A DNA stretch of 64,000 bases from an uncultured Erythrobacter sp. (GTDB lineage Bacteria; Pseudomonadota; Alphaproteobacteria; Sphingomonadales; Sphingomonadaceae), in assembly GCA_947499095.1 (NCBI GenBank), contig CANMMR010000004.1, positions 62,001 through 126,000 on the forward strand, given 5' to 3'. Under the pieces are notes generated by a model. The model ran no database searches. It saw nothing but the letters and a program-made list of their open reading frames with translations, and was not told the DNA's origin. Positions 1 through 7,306 of the stretch are shown piece by piece; within the stretch, counting starts at the first letter, position 1, and each line of letters starts with the position of its first letter. Both the position numbers and the translations under genes were made by a program.

Positions 1-429
1 CTGCGCGCGGGCGTGCCCGGCCTCTCGGACAATATCAGCGTCAAATCGATCATCGGTCGCTTCCTCGAACACAGCCGCATGTGGGCCTTCGCCAATGGGG
101 CGGACCTGCCGAGCAAGAAGGCCGACGTGTGGATCACCAGCGCCGATGCGATGAGCCGCAATCTGGAGCACCGGGTCGAAGTGATGGTGCCGGTCACCAA
201 CAGGACCGTACACGACCAGCTCGTCGATCAGGTGATGCTGGCCAATATCCTCGATACCGAGCGCAGCTGGCGGCTGGGCGCGGACGGGCAATACGAGCGG
301 ATGCGGGTTGGCGAAGAAGGCTTCAACTGCCATGAATATTTCATGGAGAACCCATCCCTGTCGGGCCGCGGCAATGCGCTGAAGGCCCATGACGTTCCAC
401 GCCTCACGCTGAAGGGCGAGCACACGTGA
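1..429 (+). CDS. ppk1: Polyphosphate kinase 1, C-terminal fragment
   Basis: The reading frame is open from the first base and ends with TGA at 427-429, so only the last 142 residues are present. The stretch starting [22 protein letters not shown] and the conserved tail with [13 protein letters not shown] sequence match the C-terminal phospholipase-D-like domain of Ppk1, which reversibly polymerises the gamma-phosphate of ATP into polyphosphate. The catalytic histidine that is phosphorylated lies upstream, outside the window. The stop codon overlaps the GTG of ppx by 3 bases, so the two genes of polyphosphate synthesis and breakdown are translationally coupled. Confidence 0.93.
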   Translation: MRAGVPGLSDNISVKSIIGRFLEHSRMWAFANGADLPSKKADVWITSADAMSRNLEHRVEVMVPVTNRTVHDQLVDQVMLANILDTERSWRLGADGQYERMRVGEEGFNCHEYFMENPSLSGRGNALKAHDVPRLTLKGEHT

Positions 430-1919
430 ACCGCAAGCGCGGAGCCGCCGCGCGCCTGCTGAAACCGCCTCGGGCGGTAATCGACATCGGATCGAACACC
501 GTCCGGCTGGTCATCTACGAAGGTAGCAAGCGCGCGCCCGAAACGGTCTGGAACGAAAAGGTCGCCGCGCGGCTCGGGCGCGACCTGTCGGAAACCGGGC
601 GCATTCCGCAGGAGGCGCAGGACGAAGCGCTTGCTGCGCTGGCCCGCTACGCGCTGATCATCCGCGATCTCGGCATCGAGGATGTGCAGACCGTTGCGAC
701 CGCCGCTCCGCGCGATGCCGAAAACGGGCCGGAATTCCTGTCGGCGGTGGCGGATCTGGGATTGGAACCGCGCCTGCTGAGCGGCGAGGAAGAGGCTCGC
801 ATCTCCGCGCATGGCGCATTGGGTGCCTTTCCCGGCTCGCATGGCGTGGTTGCCGACCTGGGCGGGGGCAGCCTCGAACTGGTCTCGATCGGCCAGAACG
901 CGTGTCATGATGCCATCTCCCTGCCTTTCGGCACCCTGCGCCTTCCCGCATTTCGCGCGGCGGGCGGGTTCGAGGATCGCGTGCGGAGCTCGATCAACGA
1001 CGTCGATTGGGCCGCGGACCATTCCGGACCGATGTACATGATTGGCGGCACCTGGCGCGCGCTGGCGGCCTACGCGATGCGAGAGCTCGATTATCCGCTC
1101 GACGATCCGCACGGCTTCGTCCTGTCGGTCGAAGATGCCGATCGGATGGCGGCCGAACTGGTCGAGGCGAAACCGGAGAAGCTGTCGAACATCAGCGGCA
1201 TTTCGAGCATGCGGTCGGAATATCTGCCCGATGCCGCTGCCCTGCTGCGCCCGTTGCTGGTGGAGTTCGAGCCGGAAGAGCTCGTGTTCTCGAGCTGGGG
1301 CATTCGCGAAGGGCTGCTCTACGCAAGACTCGATGCAGCTCAGCAGGCACGCGACCCCCTGCTGGCCGGTGTCGGCGCCTTCGCTGCCGCGCGCGATAGT
1401 CATGTGATCGACGCGACGCTGGTGTCGGCCTGGACCGCCGATCTGGTCGAGAAATCCCGGCCCGGTGATGAACGCAAGCGGATCGCCGCCGCGCAGCTTG
1501 CCGCCTCGCTTCGCCGGGTGGAGCCGAATTTGCGCCTGAAAAACGCGGTCGAATGGTCGCTCGACAAGCGCTGGATCGACCTCAGCCCGCGTGGCCGCGC
1601 GATCATCTGCGCCGCGCTGGTCGGCTCGCTCGGGCGGACCGAATTGCCCGACTGCCTGCGCGACCTCGCCAGCGACGACGACCTGCGCGAGGGCATGACC
1701 TGGGGGCTCGGCCTGCGCCTCGCGCAACGGCTGGGTGCAGGCACGCGCGAGAGCCTGTCGCACAGCGCGCTGCGGCGCGAGAACGGGACGCTGGTCTTGC
1801 AGCTCGATCCGGAACGCGCGGCACTGGCAGCAGGGCCGGTCGAAACGGAGCTGCAGCGGCTGGCCGAGTGGCTTGGACTGGATTTTCGGGTGGAGTTGGG
1901 CAGAAACTCAATCGGCTAG
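426..1919 (+). CDS. ppx: Exopolyphosphatase, Ppx/GppA family
   Basis: The 497-residue protein has the ASKHA-fold phosphate-binding motif [11 protein letters not shown] at about residues 18-28 and the second glycine-rich [10 protein letters not shown] motif at about 141-150, the two signatures of the Ppx/GppA family. It should release phosphate from polyphosphate chain ends (or act on pppGpp). The C-terminal 200 residues look helical, as in longer family members. It starts with GTG overlapping the ppk1 stop. Its 3' end overlaps the 3' end of the convergent apaG by 4 bases. The family does not separate PPX from GppA activity by sequence alone. The neighbour ppk1 favours polyphosphatase. Confidence 0.93.
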   Translation: MNRKRGAAARLLKPPRAVIDIGSNTVRLVIYEGSKRAPETVWNEKVAARLGRDLSETGRIPQEAQDEALAALARYALIIRDLGIEDVQTVATAAPRDAENGPEFLSAVADLGLEPRLLSGEEEARISAHGALGAFPGSHGVVADLGGGSLELVSIGQNACHDAISLPFGTLRLPAFRAAGGFEDRVRSSINDVDWAADHSGPMYMIGGTWRALAAYAMRELDYPLDDPHGFVLSVEDADRMAAELVEAKPEKLSNISGISSMRSEYLPDAAALLRPLLVEFEPEELVFSSWGIREGLLYARLDAAQQARDPLLAGVGAFAAARDSHVIDATLVSAWTADLVEKSRPGDERKRIAAAQLAASLRRVEPNLRLKNAVEWSLDKRWIDLSPRGRAIICAALVGSLGRTELPDCLRDLASDDDLREGMTWGLGLRLAQRLGAGTRESLSHSALRRENGTLVLQLDPERAALAAGPVETELQRLAEWLGLDFRVELGRNSIG

Positions 1920-2317
1920 TCCGCAGTGGCAGGAGCCGCGAGCGGGAAGAACGGGATGCGGATTTCGAGCGGCGACCCGTCTTCGGCGTGGAAGGTGTAG
2001 AAGCCCTCCATCGACCCGTGCGGCGTCTCCAGCGGGCAGCCGCTGACGTAATCGTGGCTTTCGCCCGGGCGCAGCACCGGCTGTTCGCCGACCACACCCT
2101 CACCATCGACATGCGCGACCATGCCGCGCCCGTCGGTGATGCGCCAGTGGCGGGTCATCAGCTGGACGCGCTCGTGCGAGCCGTTCTCGATGCGGATGTG
2201 ATAGACCCAGAACCACTTGCCCGCTTCGGGCTGCGACTGTTCGGGCAGAAAATTCACCGCGACCCGGACGGTGATCCCGTCGGTCGTGGCGGCATGCTGG
2301 AAAAGCTCCTTGATCAC
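1916..2317 (-). CDS. apaG: ApaG domain protein
   Basis: The 133-residue product has the ApaG (DUF525) fibronectin-III-like fold signature: FWVYHIRIEN, then VQLMTRHWRITDG, then a GCPLETPHGSMEGFY segment near the C-terminus. Length is typical of the family (about 125-135). ApaG is linked to Co2+/Mg2+ resistance phenotypes in enterobacteria. The biochemical role is not established. It is transcribed towards ppx and overlaps its stop codon by 4 bases. Its start at 2317 leaves about 300 bases to the next annotated reverse gene, a stretch with one weak small ORF. Confidence 0.92.
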   Translation of the reverse strand: MIKELFQHAATTDGITVRVAVNFLPEQSQPEAGKWFWVYHIRIENGSHERVQLMTRHWRITDGRGMVAHVDGEGVVGEQPVLRPGESHDYVSGCPLETPHGSMEGFYTFHAEDGSPLEIRIPFFPLAAPATAD

Positions 2318-2508
2318 CGCTCCAACGTAATGCGCAGGGAGCGCTGTGCAACCCTTTAGCCGCGGAAAAGCGGCAGTTATCCTCCATGCGGAGTTCGCGC
2401 GAAAGGTTAATTTCGATTTACCGCGTTGCGAGAGGGAGCGCTAATGTCCGCATGGTTACGTTACAGCAGTCCGAGGGGTCGGACGACCGAAGCAACGGGA
2501 CAGTTTCG

Positions 2509-2613
2509 ATGGTATTCGCATTCATCCAGCGCCTCGTGCGCGAACAGAGCGGGCTCGCGACGGTATGGTTGGCACCGCTGACACTCGCCAGCGCCACGCT
2601 TCTCGCGCTCTAA
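2509..2613 (+). CDS. Possible 34-residue membrane peptide
   Basis: In the gap 2318-2614, an ATG at 2509 opens a short frame whose product is a charged N-terminus (FIQRLVREQSG) followed by a hydrophobic run ending LASATLLAL. It resembles the general shape of Flp-type pilins but is too short, and I do not assign it. ATG codons at 2443 (other frame, behind GAGAGGGAG) and 2452 (same frame) are alternatives. A TTAA-N7-TTAC sequence at 2407-2421 resembles a CtrA box. Expression is unproven. Confidence 0.25.
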   Translation: MVFAFIQRLVREQSGLATVWLAPLTLASATLLAL

Positions 2614-2614
2614 T

Positions 2615-3226
2615 TCAGGGCTTTCCGCCCGAAAGATAGTCCTCGATCTGCCCGAGGCGCTCCTTACCGAACCACATTTCCTCGCCGACGAAGACCGTCG
2701 GGATGCCGAAGGCGCCGCGCTCGACAGCGTGGCTTGTGTTGTCGATGAGTGCCTGCTTGACCTGGGCTTCCTGCGTCACGGCGAGAAGACGATCCGCCTG
2801 GAAGCCTCCCTGCTCCAGCACCGCGCGGACCGCCTCGACATCGCCGCAATCGATGTTCCGCTCCCACACGGCAGGCTGTAACGCATCCACCAGCGCAAGG
2901 CGCTCGTCCTCGTCCTGCGCGGCGACGAGGATGCGCTGGAGCAGGATCGAATTGAACGGCAGCGACGGATGCATGCGAAATTCGCTCATCCCGTGCCGGT
3001 CGAGGAAACGCTGGAATTCCAGCGCGGCATAGGGAACCTTGCCCTTCACGTCCTTGTCCCGAAACATCGGCGGCGCATTGCCGGTCAGCTTGTGCATCCC
3101 GCCGAGAAATACGGGCGTGACCACAAGCTCCGCTCCGGTCCGCTTGGCAATGACCTTGAGCGGGTACCACGCGAGATACCCGTTCGGCGCGGCGAGATCG
3201 AGGATGTATTCGATGGTGCGGGTCAT
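2615..3226 (-). CDS. 2-hydroxychromene-2-carboxylate isomerase family protein (DsbA-like)
   Basis: The 203-residue thioredoxin-fold protein begins TRTIEYILDLAAPNGYLAW and ends with the GIPTVFVGEEMWFGKERL segment typical of the HCCA-isomerase/kappa-GST branch of the DsbA superfamily. The usual N-terminal CxxC is absent, as expected for this branch, which uses glutathione. The ATG at 3226 is preferred because GGGAGG lies about 9 bases upstream. A longer frame to 3247 is open. The real substrate is unknown, since these enzymes occur outside naphthalene degradation. A second paralogue lies at 33318-33932. Confidence 0.82.
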   Translation of the reverse strand: MTRTIEYILDLAAPNGYLAWYPLKVIAKRTGAELVVTPVFLGGMHKLTGNAPPMFRDKDVKGKVPYAALEFQRFLDRHGMSEFRMHPSLPFNSILLQRILVAAQDEDERLALVDALQPAVWERNIDCGDVEAVRAVLEQGGFQADRLLAVTQEAQVKQALIDNTSHAVERGAFGIPTVFVGEEMWFGKERLGQIEDYLSGGKP

Positions 3227-3293
3227 GCGGGTTCCTCCCTTTCGCACCGGGACTTAGGCGGAAACGAAAGCACCGCGCAACGTTGCCCTGTTT

Positions 3294-3776
3294 ATGACAG
3301 ATATGTTGCACCCCTCCTCGCTCAGCTGGTTCGATGTCGCCTGGCGGCTGGGCGCGGCGACCCTGTTCCCACTCATCGTCGGCCTCGAGCGGTTCTTTCA
3401 CAAGAAACCGATCGATTTCCGGCCCTTCGTCATCGTCTCGGTGGCCGCCTGCGGGCTGCTGATCGGTTCGATCGAACTACTGCAATCGAGCAACGACAGC
3501 CAGGCGCAGATCGACCCGACCCGGGTCATCGATGGGGTCATCACCGGCATCGGCTTTATCGGCGCAGGCGCAATGTTTCGCGAAGGCAATTTCGTGCAGG
3601 GCGCAGGCTCCGCCGCATCGATCTGGTGCGCCGGTGCCATCGGCCTCGTCTGCGGCATGGGCGAATTGTGGCTAGGCGCGATCGTTGCCATTATCGTGTT
3701 CTTGTTGTTGGTCGTCAGTCGCCCGTTCACCAAACGCTGGGATCCGGGATCGACCAAGGGAGCAGATACGGAGTGA
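3294..3776 (+). CDS. MgtC/SapB family membrane protein
   Basis: The 160-residue protein has four to five hydrophobic segments and the family hallmarks: an early GLERFFHKKP stretch (residues about 26-35) and the glycine-rich GVITGIGFIGAGAMFREG motif (about 78-95). MgtC/SapB proteins sit in the inner membrane. Those studied affect Mg2+ limitation and ATP-synthase homeostasis, but most environmental homologues are uncharacterised. It lies divergent from the isomerase gene with 67 bases between them. The lipoprotein gene starts 5 bases after its stop, so the two form an operon. Confidence 0.87.
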   Translation: MTDMLHPSSLSWFDVAWRLGAATLFPLIVGLERFFHKKPIDFRPFVIVSVAACGLLIGSIELLQSSNDSQAQIDPTRVIDGVITGIGFIGAGAMFREGNFVQGAGSAASIWCAGAIGLVCGMGELWLGAIVAIIVFLLLVVSRPFTKRWDPGSTKGADTE

Positions 3777-3781
3777 CGTAG

Positions 3782-4549
3782 GTGCGCCTCGGACTTGGCG
3801 CAGCCTGCGCAAGTATGGTCGCGGCCTGCGCGCCGACCGAGACGCCGCCGTTCGATGTGCCGACGCAGAGCGCTGTGGCGAGCGCGCCAAAGATCAACGC
3901 CTCAACGGAAACTCGCGAATACCCTCCCGAGCTTCAGCGTATGCTCGACATGTCCGCCTTTGCCGAGGCGCCAGGGGAGCCGTGCCGCGCCCGGGAAGTC
4001 GAGCGTCCCGCGTGGACCGGGCGGCCGGAGATCAGATCACGACTGCGCGAGGTCCGCTCAGATAGTCTCTGGCTGGGCCGCTGGGCGCGCGAGAACCTGT
4101 CGGACCGCCTCGCCTATGCCGGCGTCGGCTATGATTTCCAGCCGGGTCAGGGAGAGGCGCTGCCGAACGCTCCGCCGCCGCTGATCTACGAAATCGTGGT
4201 GACCGGGTCCGACCCGATCCGCCCGCCGCCGCTCGGCGACCGGGCGAAGGATGTGCCGGTGGTGGTGCGCTACGATGCGCCGGTCTCCCATGATGAGTTT
4301 ATGGCGCGCCGCGAACAGGGCGGGCCTACTGCGCGGCGACTCCTGCCCACCCTGCAGGGAGAAGGCGGATCACCGACGCGCCCTTGGGCGGTCTACTTGA
4401 TGATCGGCGATTCGAAGAAGGAGGGCGTTGTCGAGGATGCCCTATCCCATTGCGACGCATTACGGCGTGCCTATCGGCTGCCAGTGCTCATGGAGTTCTT
4501 CGAGGGAAGCATGACGACGCTCGACATTATACCCGCCCCGACCGAGTGA
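3782..4549 (+). CDS. Predicted lipoprotein of unknown function
   Basis: The 255-residue product starts at a GTG with GGAG about 11 bases upstream, overlapping the end of the MgtC-like gene. Its N-terminus has a short hydrophobic stretch and a lipobox-like VAAC at about residues 13-16, suggesting lipidation at Cys16. The rest is soluble and proline-rich, with no motif I recognise. It is placed directly behind the MgtC-like gene, so an envelope role alongside that membrane protein is possible, but this rests on position only. Confidence 0.62.
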   Translation: MRLGLGAACASMVAACAPTETPPFDVPTQSAVASAPKINASTETREYPPELQRMLDMSAFAEAPGEPCRAREVERPAWTGRPEIRSRLREVRSDSLWLGRWARENLSDRLAYAGVGYDFQPGQGEALPNAPPPLIYEIVVTGSDPIRPPPLGDRAKDVPVVVRYDAPVSHDEFMARREQGGPTARRLLPTLQGEGGSPTRPWAVYLMIGDSKKEGVVEDALSHCDALRRAYRLPVLMEFFEGSMTTLDIIPAPTE

Positions 4550-4599
4550 ACATTCGGCAAGAGCAGGTAAAGAATCCCCAGCTCTTACCACCTTCTTAC

Positions 4600-4616
4600 T
4601 TGCGAATGATTTGCAA
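4600..4616 (+). promoter_or_regulatory. Fur-box-like palindrome upstream of unknown gene
   Basis: TTGCGAATGATTTGCAA is a 7-3-7 inverted repeat with 6 of 7 arm positions paired. It lies 35 bases upstream of the ATG at 4652, in an AT-rich stretch likely to hold the promoter. The same architecture with perfect arms sits upstream of hemA at 29996-30012. The match to alphaproteobacterial Fur operators is from memory of the motif. Binding is inferred. Confidence 0.55.
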
Positions 4617-4651
4617 TAGCATATTATCGCAGGCCGAAGGAGGAAATTGCG

Positions 4652-5068
4652 ATGACCCACCGATCCACCGCGCCCGCGCTCGACCTGCCCCTGCCTGCCC
4701 GGCGCGAATTGTCGCTGGCGCTGGTTCTCGTCAGGCGCATGGCCATGGCAGGCCCCGACGACTCGCGAGCGGCAATGCTGGCGCTGGACGTAGCGGGAAG
4801 CGGATTTCGCCGTTTACTGGTGCTGACCCGGTGCTTCGTCGTCGAGCTTGCACGGTCCTCGCGCCGGACACTCACGCTTGCGCCCTGTTGCGCAACGGGC
4901 ATGACGCGCGACGAGGCGCTGATGATCGATCTCCTGCGCAATGCCGACCTCGCCACCTATGCCGCGCTGACCGACGACACAGCCTGCCACCGCGCACGCA
5001 CGGCAGCGCAGGCGCTCGGAGAGGAGTTGAGCGAGCTGGCCGCGCGCAAAGGCTGGCGGGGCGGTTAA
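4652..5068 (+). CDS. Small unknown protein, putatively Fur-regulated
   Basis: The 138-residue product starts behind a strong AAGGAGG at 7-8 bases spacing. It is mostly helical by composition, with no signal peptide or membrane span. A central arginine-rich region is followed by a PCCATGMTRDEALMIDLLR segment with a Cys-Cys pair. I recall a similar sphingomonad family of unknown function (possibly DUF6628) but cannot confirm it. A Fur-box-like palindrome precedes it, so an iron-linked role is the best testable guess. Its stop overlaps the metZ stop by 3 bases on the opposite strand. Confidence 0.7.
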   Translation: MTHRSTAPALDLPLPARRELSLALVLVRRMAMAGPDDSRAAMLALDVAGSGFRRLLVLTRCFVVELARSSRRTLTLAPCCATGMTRDEALMIDLLRNADLATYAALTDDTACHRARTAAQALGEELSELAARKGWRGG

Positions 5069-6270
5069 AGTCCCGCTGCAGACAGGGCGCGGTCGAGGTC
5101 CTCTTTGAGATCCTCGATATCCTCAAGTCCGACATTGATCCGGAGCAGCCCCTCGGTCACGCCCATCGCGGCGCGGCCGTCCTCGCCCATATTGGCGTGG
5201 GTCGTGCTGGCAGAATGGCACATCAGGCTGCGCGCATCGCCGATATTGTTGGAGATATCGACGAGTTCGAGCGCGTCGAGCACGGCGAAGGCTGTGGCTC
5301 GGTCGCCGACGTCGAAGGCAAAGATCGGACCGGTCGCAGCCATCTGCTTCATCGCCAGATCGTGGCGCGGATGGCTCGGCAGGCCGGGGTGGAGCATTTT
5401 CGGCACGCGCGGCTCTATGAAAGCGCCGAGCGAAACGGCGTTCTCGCTCTGCCGCCGGGCGCGAAGATCGAGGGTTTCGAGGCCCTTCAGCACGACCCAC
5501 GCATTGAACGGCGCGCAATTGGGGCCGGTGTTGCGCTGGAACGGCAGCAGCACCTCGTCGATCCACTCTTGCGATCCGCAGACGGCCCCTGCGAGCACCC
5601 TGCCCTGCCCGTCCATCAGCTTGGTCGCGCTATAGGCCACCACGTCCGCGCCGAACTCCATCGGTTTCTGCAGTGCGCTGGTGGCGAAGGCATTGTCGAC
5701 TACAGTGGTGATGCGATGCGCTTTGGCGACGCCGCAGACATGGGCGAGGTCGACCACGTCGAGCGTGGGGTTTGCGGGCGTTTCGAAGAAGAAGGCCTTG
5801 GTGTTCGGCCTGATCGCCGCTTCCCAGGCATCGTCGTCGGCGCTGTCGATCACGCTGGTCTCGATCCCGAAGCGCGGCAGCAGATGATCGAGCAGCCAGC
5901 GGCACGAACCGAAGGCTGCGCGCGCGCCGACCACGTGGTCGCCTGCAGACAGCTGGCACAGCAGCGCGGTGGTCATCGCCGCCATCCCGCTCGCCTGCGC
6001 ACGGCAGGCTTCCGCCCCCTCCATCAGCGCGATGCGCTCTTCCAGCATGGCGACGGTCGGATTCTGCAGGCGCGAATAGGTCATGCCCTGCATTTCGCCC
6101 GCGAAGCGATCGGCAGGGGTCTGCGCGTCGTCGTAAGTGTAGCCGCTGGTAAGGAACAGCGCCTCGCTGGTTTCGCCATGCTCGCTGCGCCAGGTGCCGC
6201 CGCGCACGGCCTGCGTCGCGGGATGCCACTTGCTGGTGATCGAGCGGTCGGTGCCGGTGGTCTTCTTCAT
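5065..6270 (-). CDS. metZ: O-succinylhomoserine sulfhydrylase (trans-sulfuration PLP enzyme)
   Basis: The 401-residue protein belongs to the Cys/Met-metabolism PLP family. It has the YSRLQNPTVAMLEERIALMEG signature (about 65-85), an EASG-like ASGMAAM loop binding the cofactor, and the SATKLMDGQGRVLAG motif whose lysine forms the Schiff base. Alphaproteobacterial proteins of this form convert O-succinylhomoserine plus sulfide to homocysteine. Cystathionine-forming activity cannot be excluded. The ATG at 6270 fits the family N-terminus better than the longer frame to 6348, which would overlap the tetR gene. There are only 40 bases to that gene, so no SAM riboswitch fits upstream. Confidence 0.87.
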   Translation of the reverse strand: MKKTTGTDRSITSKWHPATQAVRGGTWRSEHGETSEALFLTSGYTYDDAQTPADRFAGEMQGMTYSRLQNPTVAMLEERIALMEGAEACRAQASGMAAMTTALLCQLSAGDHVVGARAAFGSCRWLLDHLLPRFGIETSVIDSADDDAWEAAIRPNTKAFFFETPANPTLDVVDLAHVCGVAKAHRITTVVDNAFATSALQKPMEFGADVVAYSATKLMDGQGRVLAGAVCGSQEWIDEVLLPFQRNTGPNCAPFNAWVVLKGLETLDLRARRQSENAVSLGAFIEPRVPKMLHPGLPSHPRHDLAMKQMAATGPIFAFDVGDRATAFAVLDALELVDISNNIGDARSLMCHSASTTHANMGEDGRAAMGVTEGLLRINVGLEDIEDLKEDLDRALSAAGL

Positions 6271-6310
6271 GTGGCGCGCGATAGCATAGGCGCGCGGCGC
6301 GGCAAGCGGG

Positions 6311-6850
6311 TCAGCCTTCCAGCGCAGCAAGCCCCGCTTCGCCGACATCGGGGCGCCCCACAGTGCGAAGCATTTGCGCCCCCTTGATCGCGGTCATCAC
6401 TGCCCGCGCACCTGCTTGGGGGTCGGGGTCGCCTTCCGGCAGATGGTCGACCACCCAGGCGAGCAGTACGTCCATGATTCTTCCTGCTGCGTCGAAATAG
6501 GCTGCATTGCTGTTCGAGCACCCGGCGACGATGTCCCACCAGACGCGAAGAAAAGGCGCGAATTCAGGCCGGCCGGTAATGTCATAGACCGTCTGCGCGC
6601 AGGCACGACGCGATCGTGCACGCTCCTGCGGAAAGGCGGTATCGAGCGCATCGGCGAACATGTCGGCCAGATATTCGAGGAGAGCCGCGACCAGAGCGTC
6701 CTTGGTCCCGAAGTGATAGAGCAGCATCCGGTCGCTGGTTCCCGCCGCCTTCGCCAGCGGGCGGAGCGAGGCATCGGCGAGCCCATGCTGCATTACGTAG
6801 GCGACAAGCGGCGGCAGCAGTGTTTCGCGAGACATCCGGGCAGGCGGCAT
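6311..6850 (-). CDS. TetR family transcriptional regulator
   Basis: The 179-residue protein has an N-terminal TetR-type helix-turn-helix at about residues 15-50, with the recognisable LRPLAKAAGTSDRMLLYHFGTKDALV stretch (TSDRMLLYHF being the recognition helix region). The C-terminal ligand domain is helical and family-specific. ATG at 6850 is used, and the ATG at 6835 is an alternative. Two near-identical palindromes lie 8-53 bases upstream, overlapping its ribosome-binding region, so autorepression is likely. The divergent partner is a pair of tiny membrane proteins, the probable regulated target. Confidence 0.85.
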   Translation of the reverse strand: MPPARMSRETLLPPLVAYVMQHGLADASLRPLAKAAGTSDRMLLYHFGTKDALVAALLEYLADMFADALDTAFPQERARSRRACAQTVYDITGRPEFAPFLRVWWDIVAGCSNSNAAYFDAAGRIMDVLLAWVVDHLPEGDPDPQAGARAVMTAIKGAQMLRTVGRPDVGEAGLAALEG

Positions 6851-6857
6851 GGTGACG

Positions 6858-6903
6858 CTTGTAGCGAGTGCTACAAGACGTTACAAGTGTAGCACTCGCT
6901 ACG
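6858..6903 (+). promoter_or_regulatory. Duplicated TetR operator in divergent promoter
   Basis: The first site, CTTGTAGCGAGTGCTACAAG at 6858-6877, has perfect 8-bp arms. The second site at 6888-6903, TGTAGCACTCGCTACG, matches the reverse complement of the first site's 16-bp core at 15 of 16 positions. The sites are offset by 28 bases, under three helical turns, between the tetR start (6850) and the small-protein start (6926). This is the arrangement expected for a TetR repressor controlling itself and its neighbour. Confidence 0.75.
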
Positions 6904-6925
6904 TTCGACTCGGGAGCCTGCCGTC

Positions 6926-7042
6926 ATGACACCATATATTGCCCTTTTTATAGGGGGACTCATCGCAGTCCTGACGGAGCTCGGATACATGCTCGCAAAC
7001 CGCGAAAGGACCGGCAGCCCGATCCTGGCAGCCATGCTCTGA
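6926..7042 (+). CDS. Tiny single-span membrane protein, divergent from tetR
   Basis: A 38-residue frame starts with ATG behind CGGGAG (spacing about 9). The product begins MTPYIALFIGGLIAVLTELG, one hydrophobic span, then a short polar segment with NRERTGS. Its TGA overlaps the next ATG as TGATG, which supports real translation. It lies immediately downstream of the duplicated operator. I do not recognise a family. Function could be a small transport subunit or regulator of a membrane protein, which is inference only. Confidence 0.55.
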   Translation: MTPYIALFIGGLIAVLTELGYMLANRERTGSPILAAML

Positions 7043-7263
7043 TGCCCGTCTGGCTCAACCATACGAGCAATCTGTGGGGTGTGCAGGTTTGGTGGGACCT
7101 CCTTTTCGCACTGGGCGTGGCCGTCTTTCTGGTTTTGCCGCGTGCGAGAGCGCAGGGCATGAATGTCCCGCTGTGGATCATGTTTGTCGCCGCGACTGCC
7201 AGTATCGGCCTCCTTGCGTTGGTCGCGCGCCTGTTCTGGCTGGAGTCGCGCACAACTTCGTGA
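7042..7263 (+). CDS. Small two-span membrane protein coupled to the preceding gene
   Basis: The 73-residue product starts at the ATG that overlaps the upstream stop (TGATG). It has two hydrophobic segments, about residues 13-33 (VWWDLLFALGVAVFLVLP) and 43-63, separated by a basic loop RARAQG. The combination of two small, coupled membrane proteins opposite a TetR repressor resembles inducible membrane-defence or efflux accessory modules in layout, but neither protein matches SMR transporters, which have four spans. Function is unknown. Confidence 0.6.
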   Translation: MPVWLNHTSNLWGVQVWWDLLFALGVAVFLVLPRARAQGMNVPLWIMFVAATASIGLLALVARLFWLESRTTS

Positions 7264-7306
7264 ACGCGCTTGTCGGGGCGCGGGCCTCTGCCTAAGCCAT
7301 CGCGCG

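Noticed and set aside
228-1763. 511-residue frame antisense to ppx
   Set aside because: High-GC shadow frame with low-complexity Arg/Ala/Gly composition, opposite a gene with clear family motifs.
6271-6310. SAM riboswitch upstream of metZ
   Set aside because: Only 40 bases separate metZ from tetR, too short for SAM-II or SAM-I.
4384-6387. 667-residue forward frame over metZ
   Set aside because: Overlaps three supported genes and has no recognisable motif.
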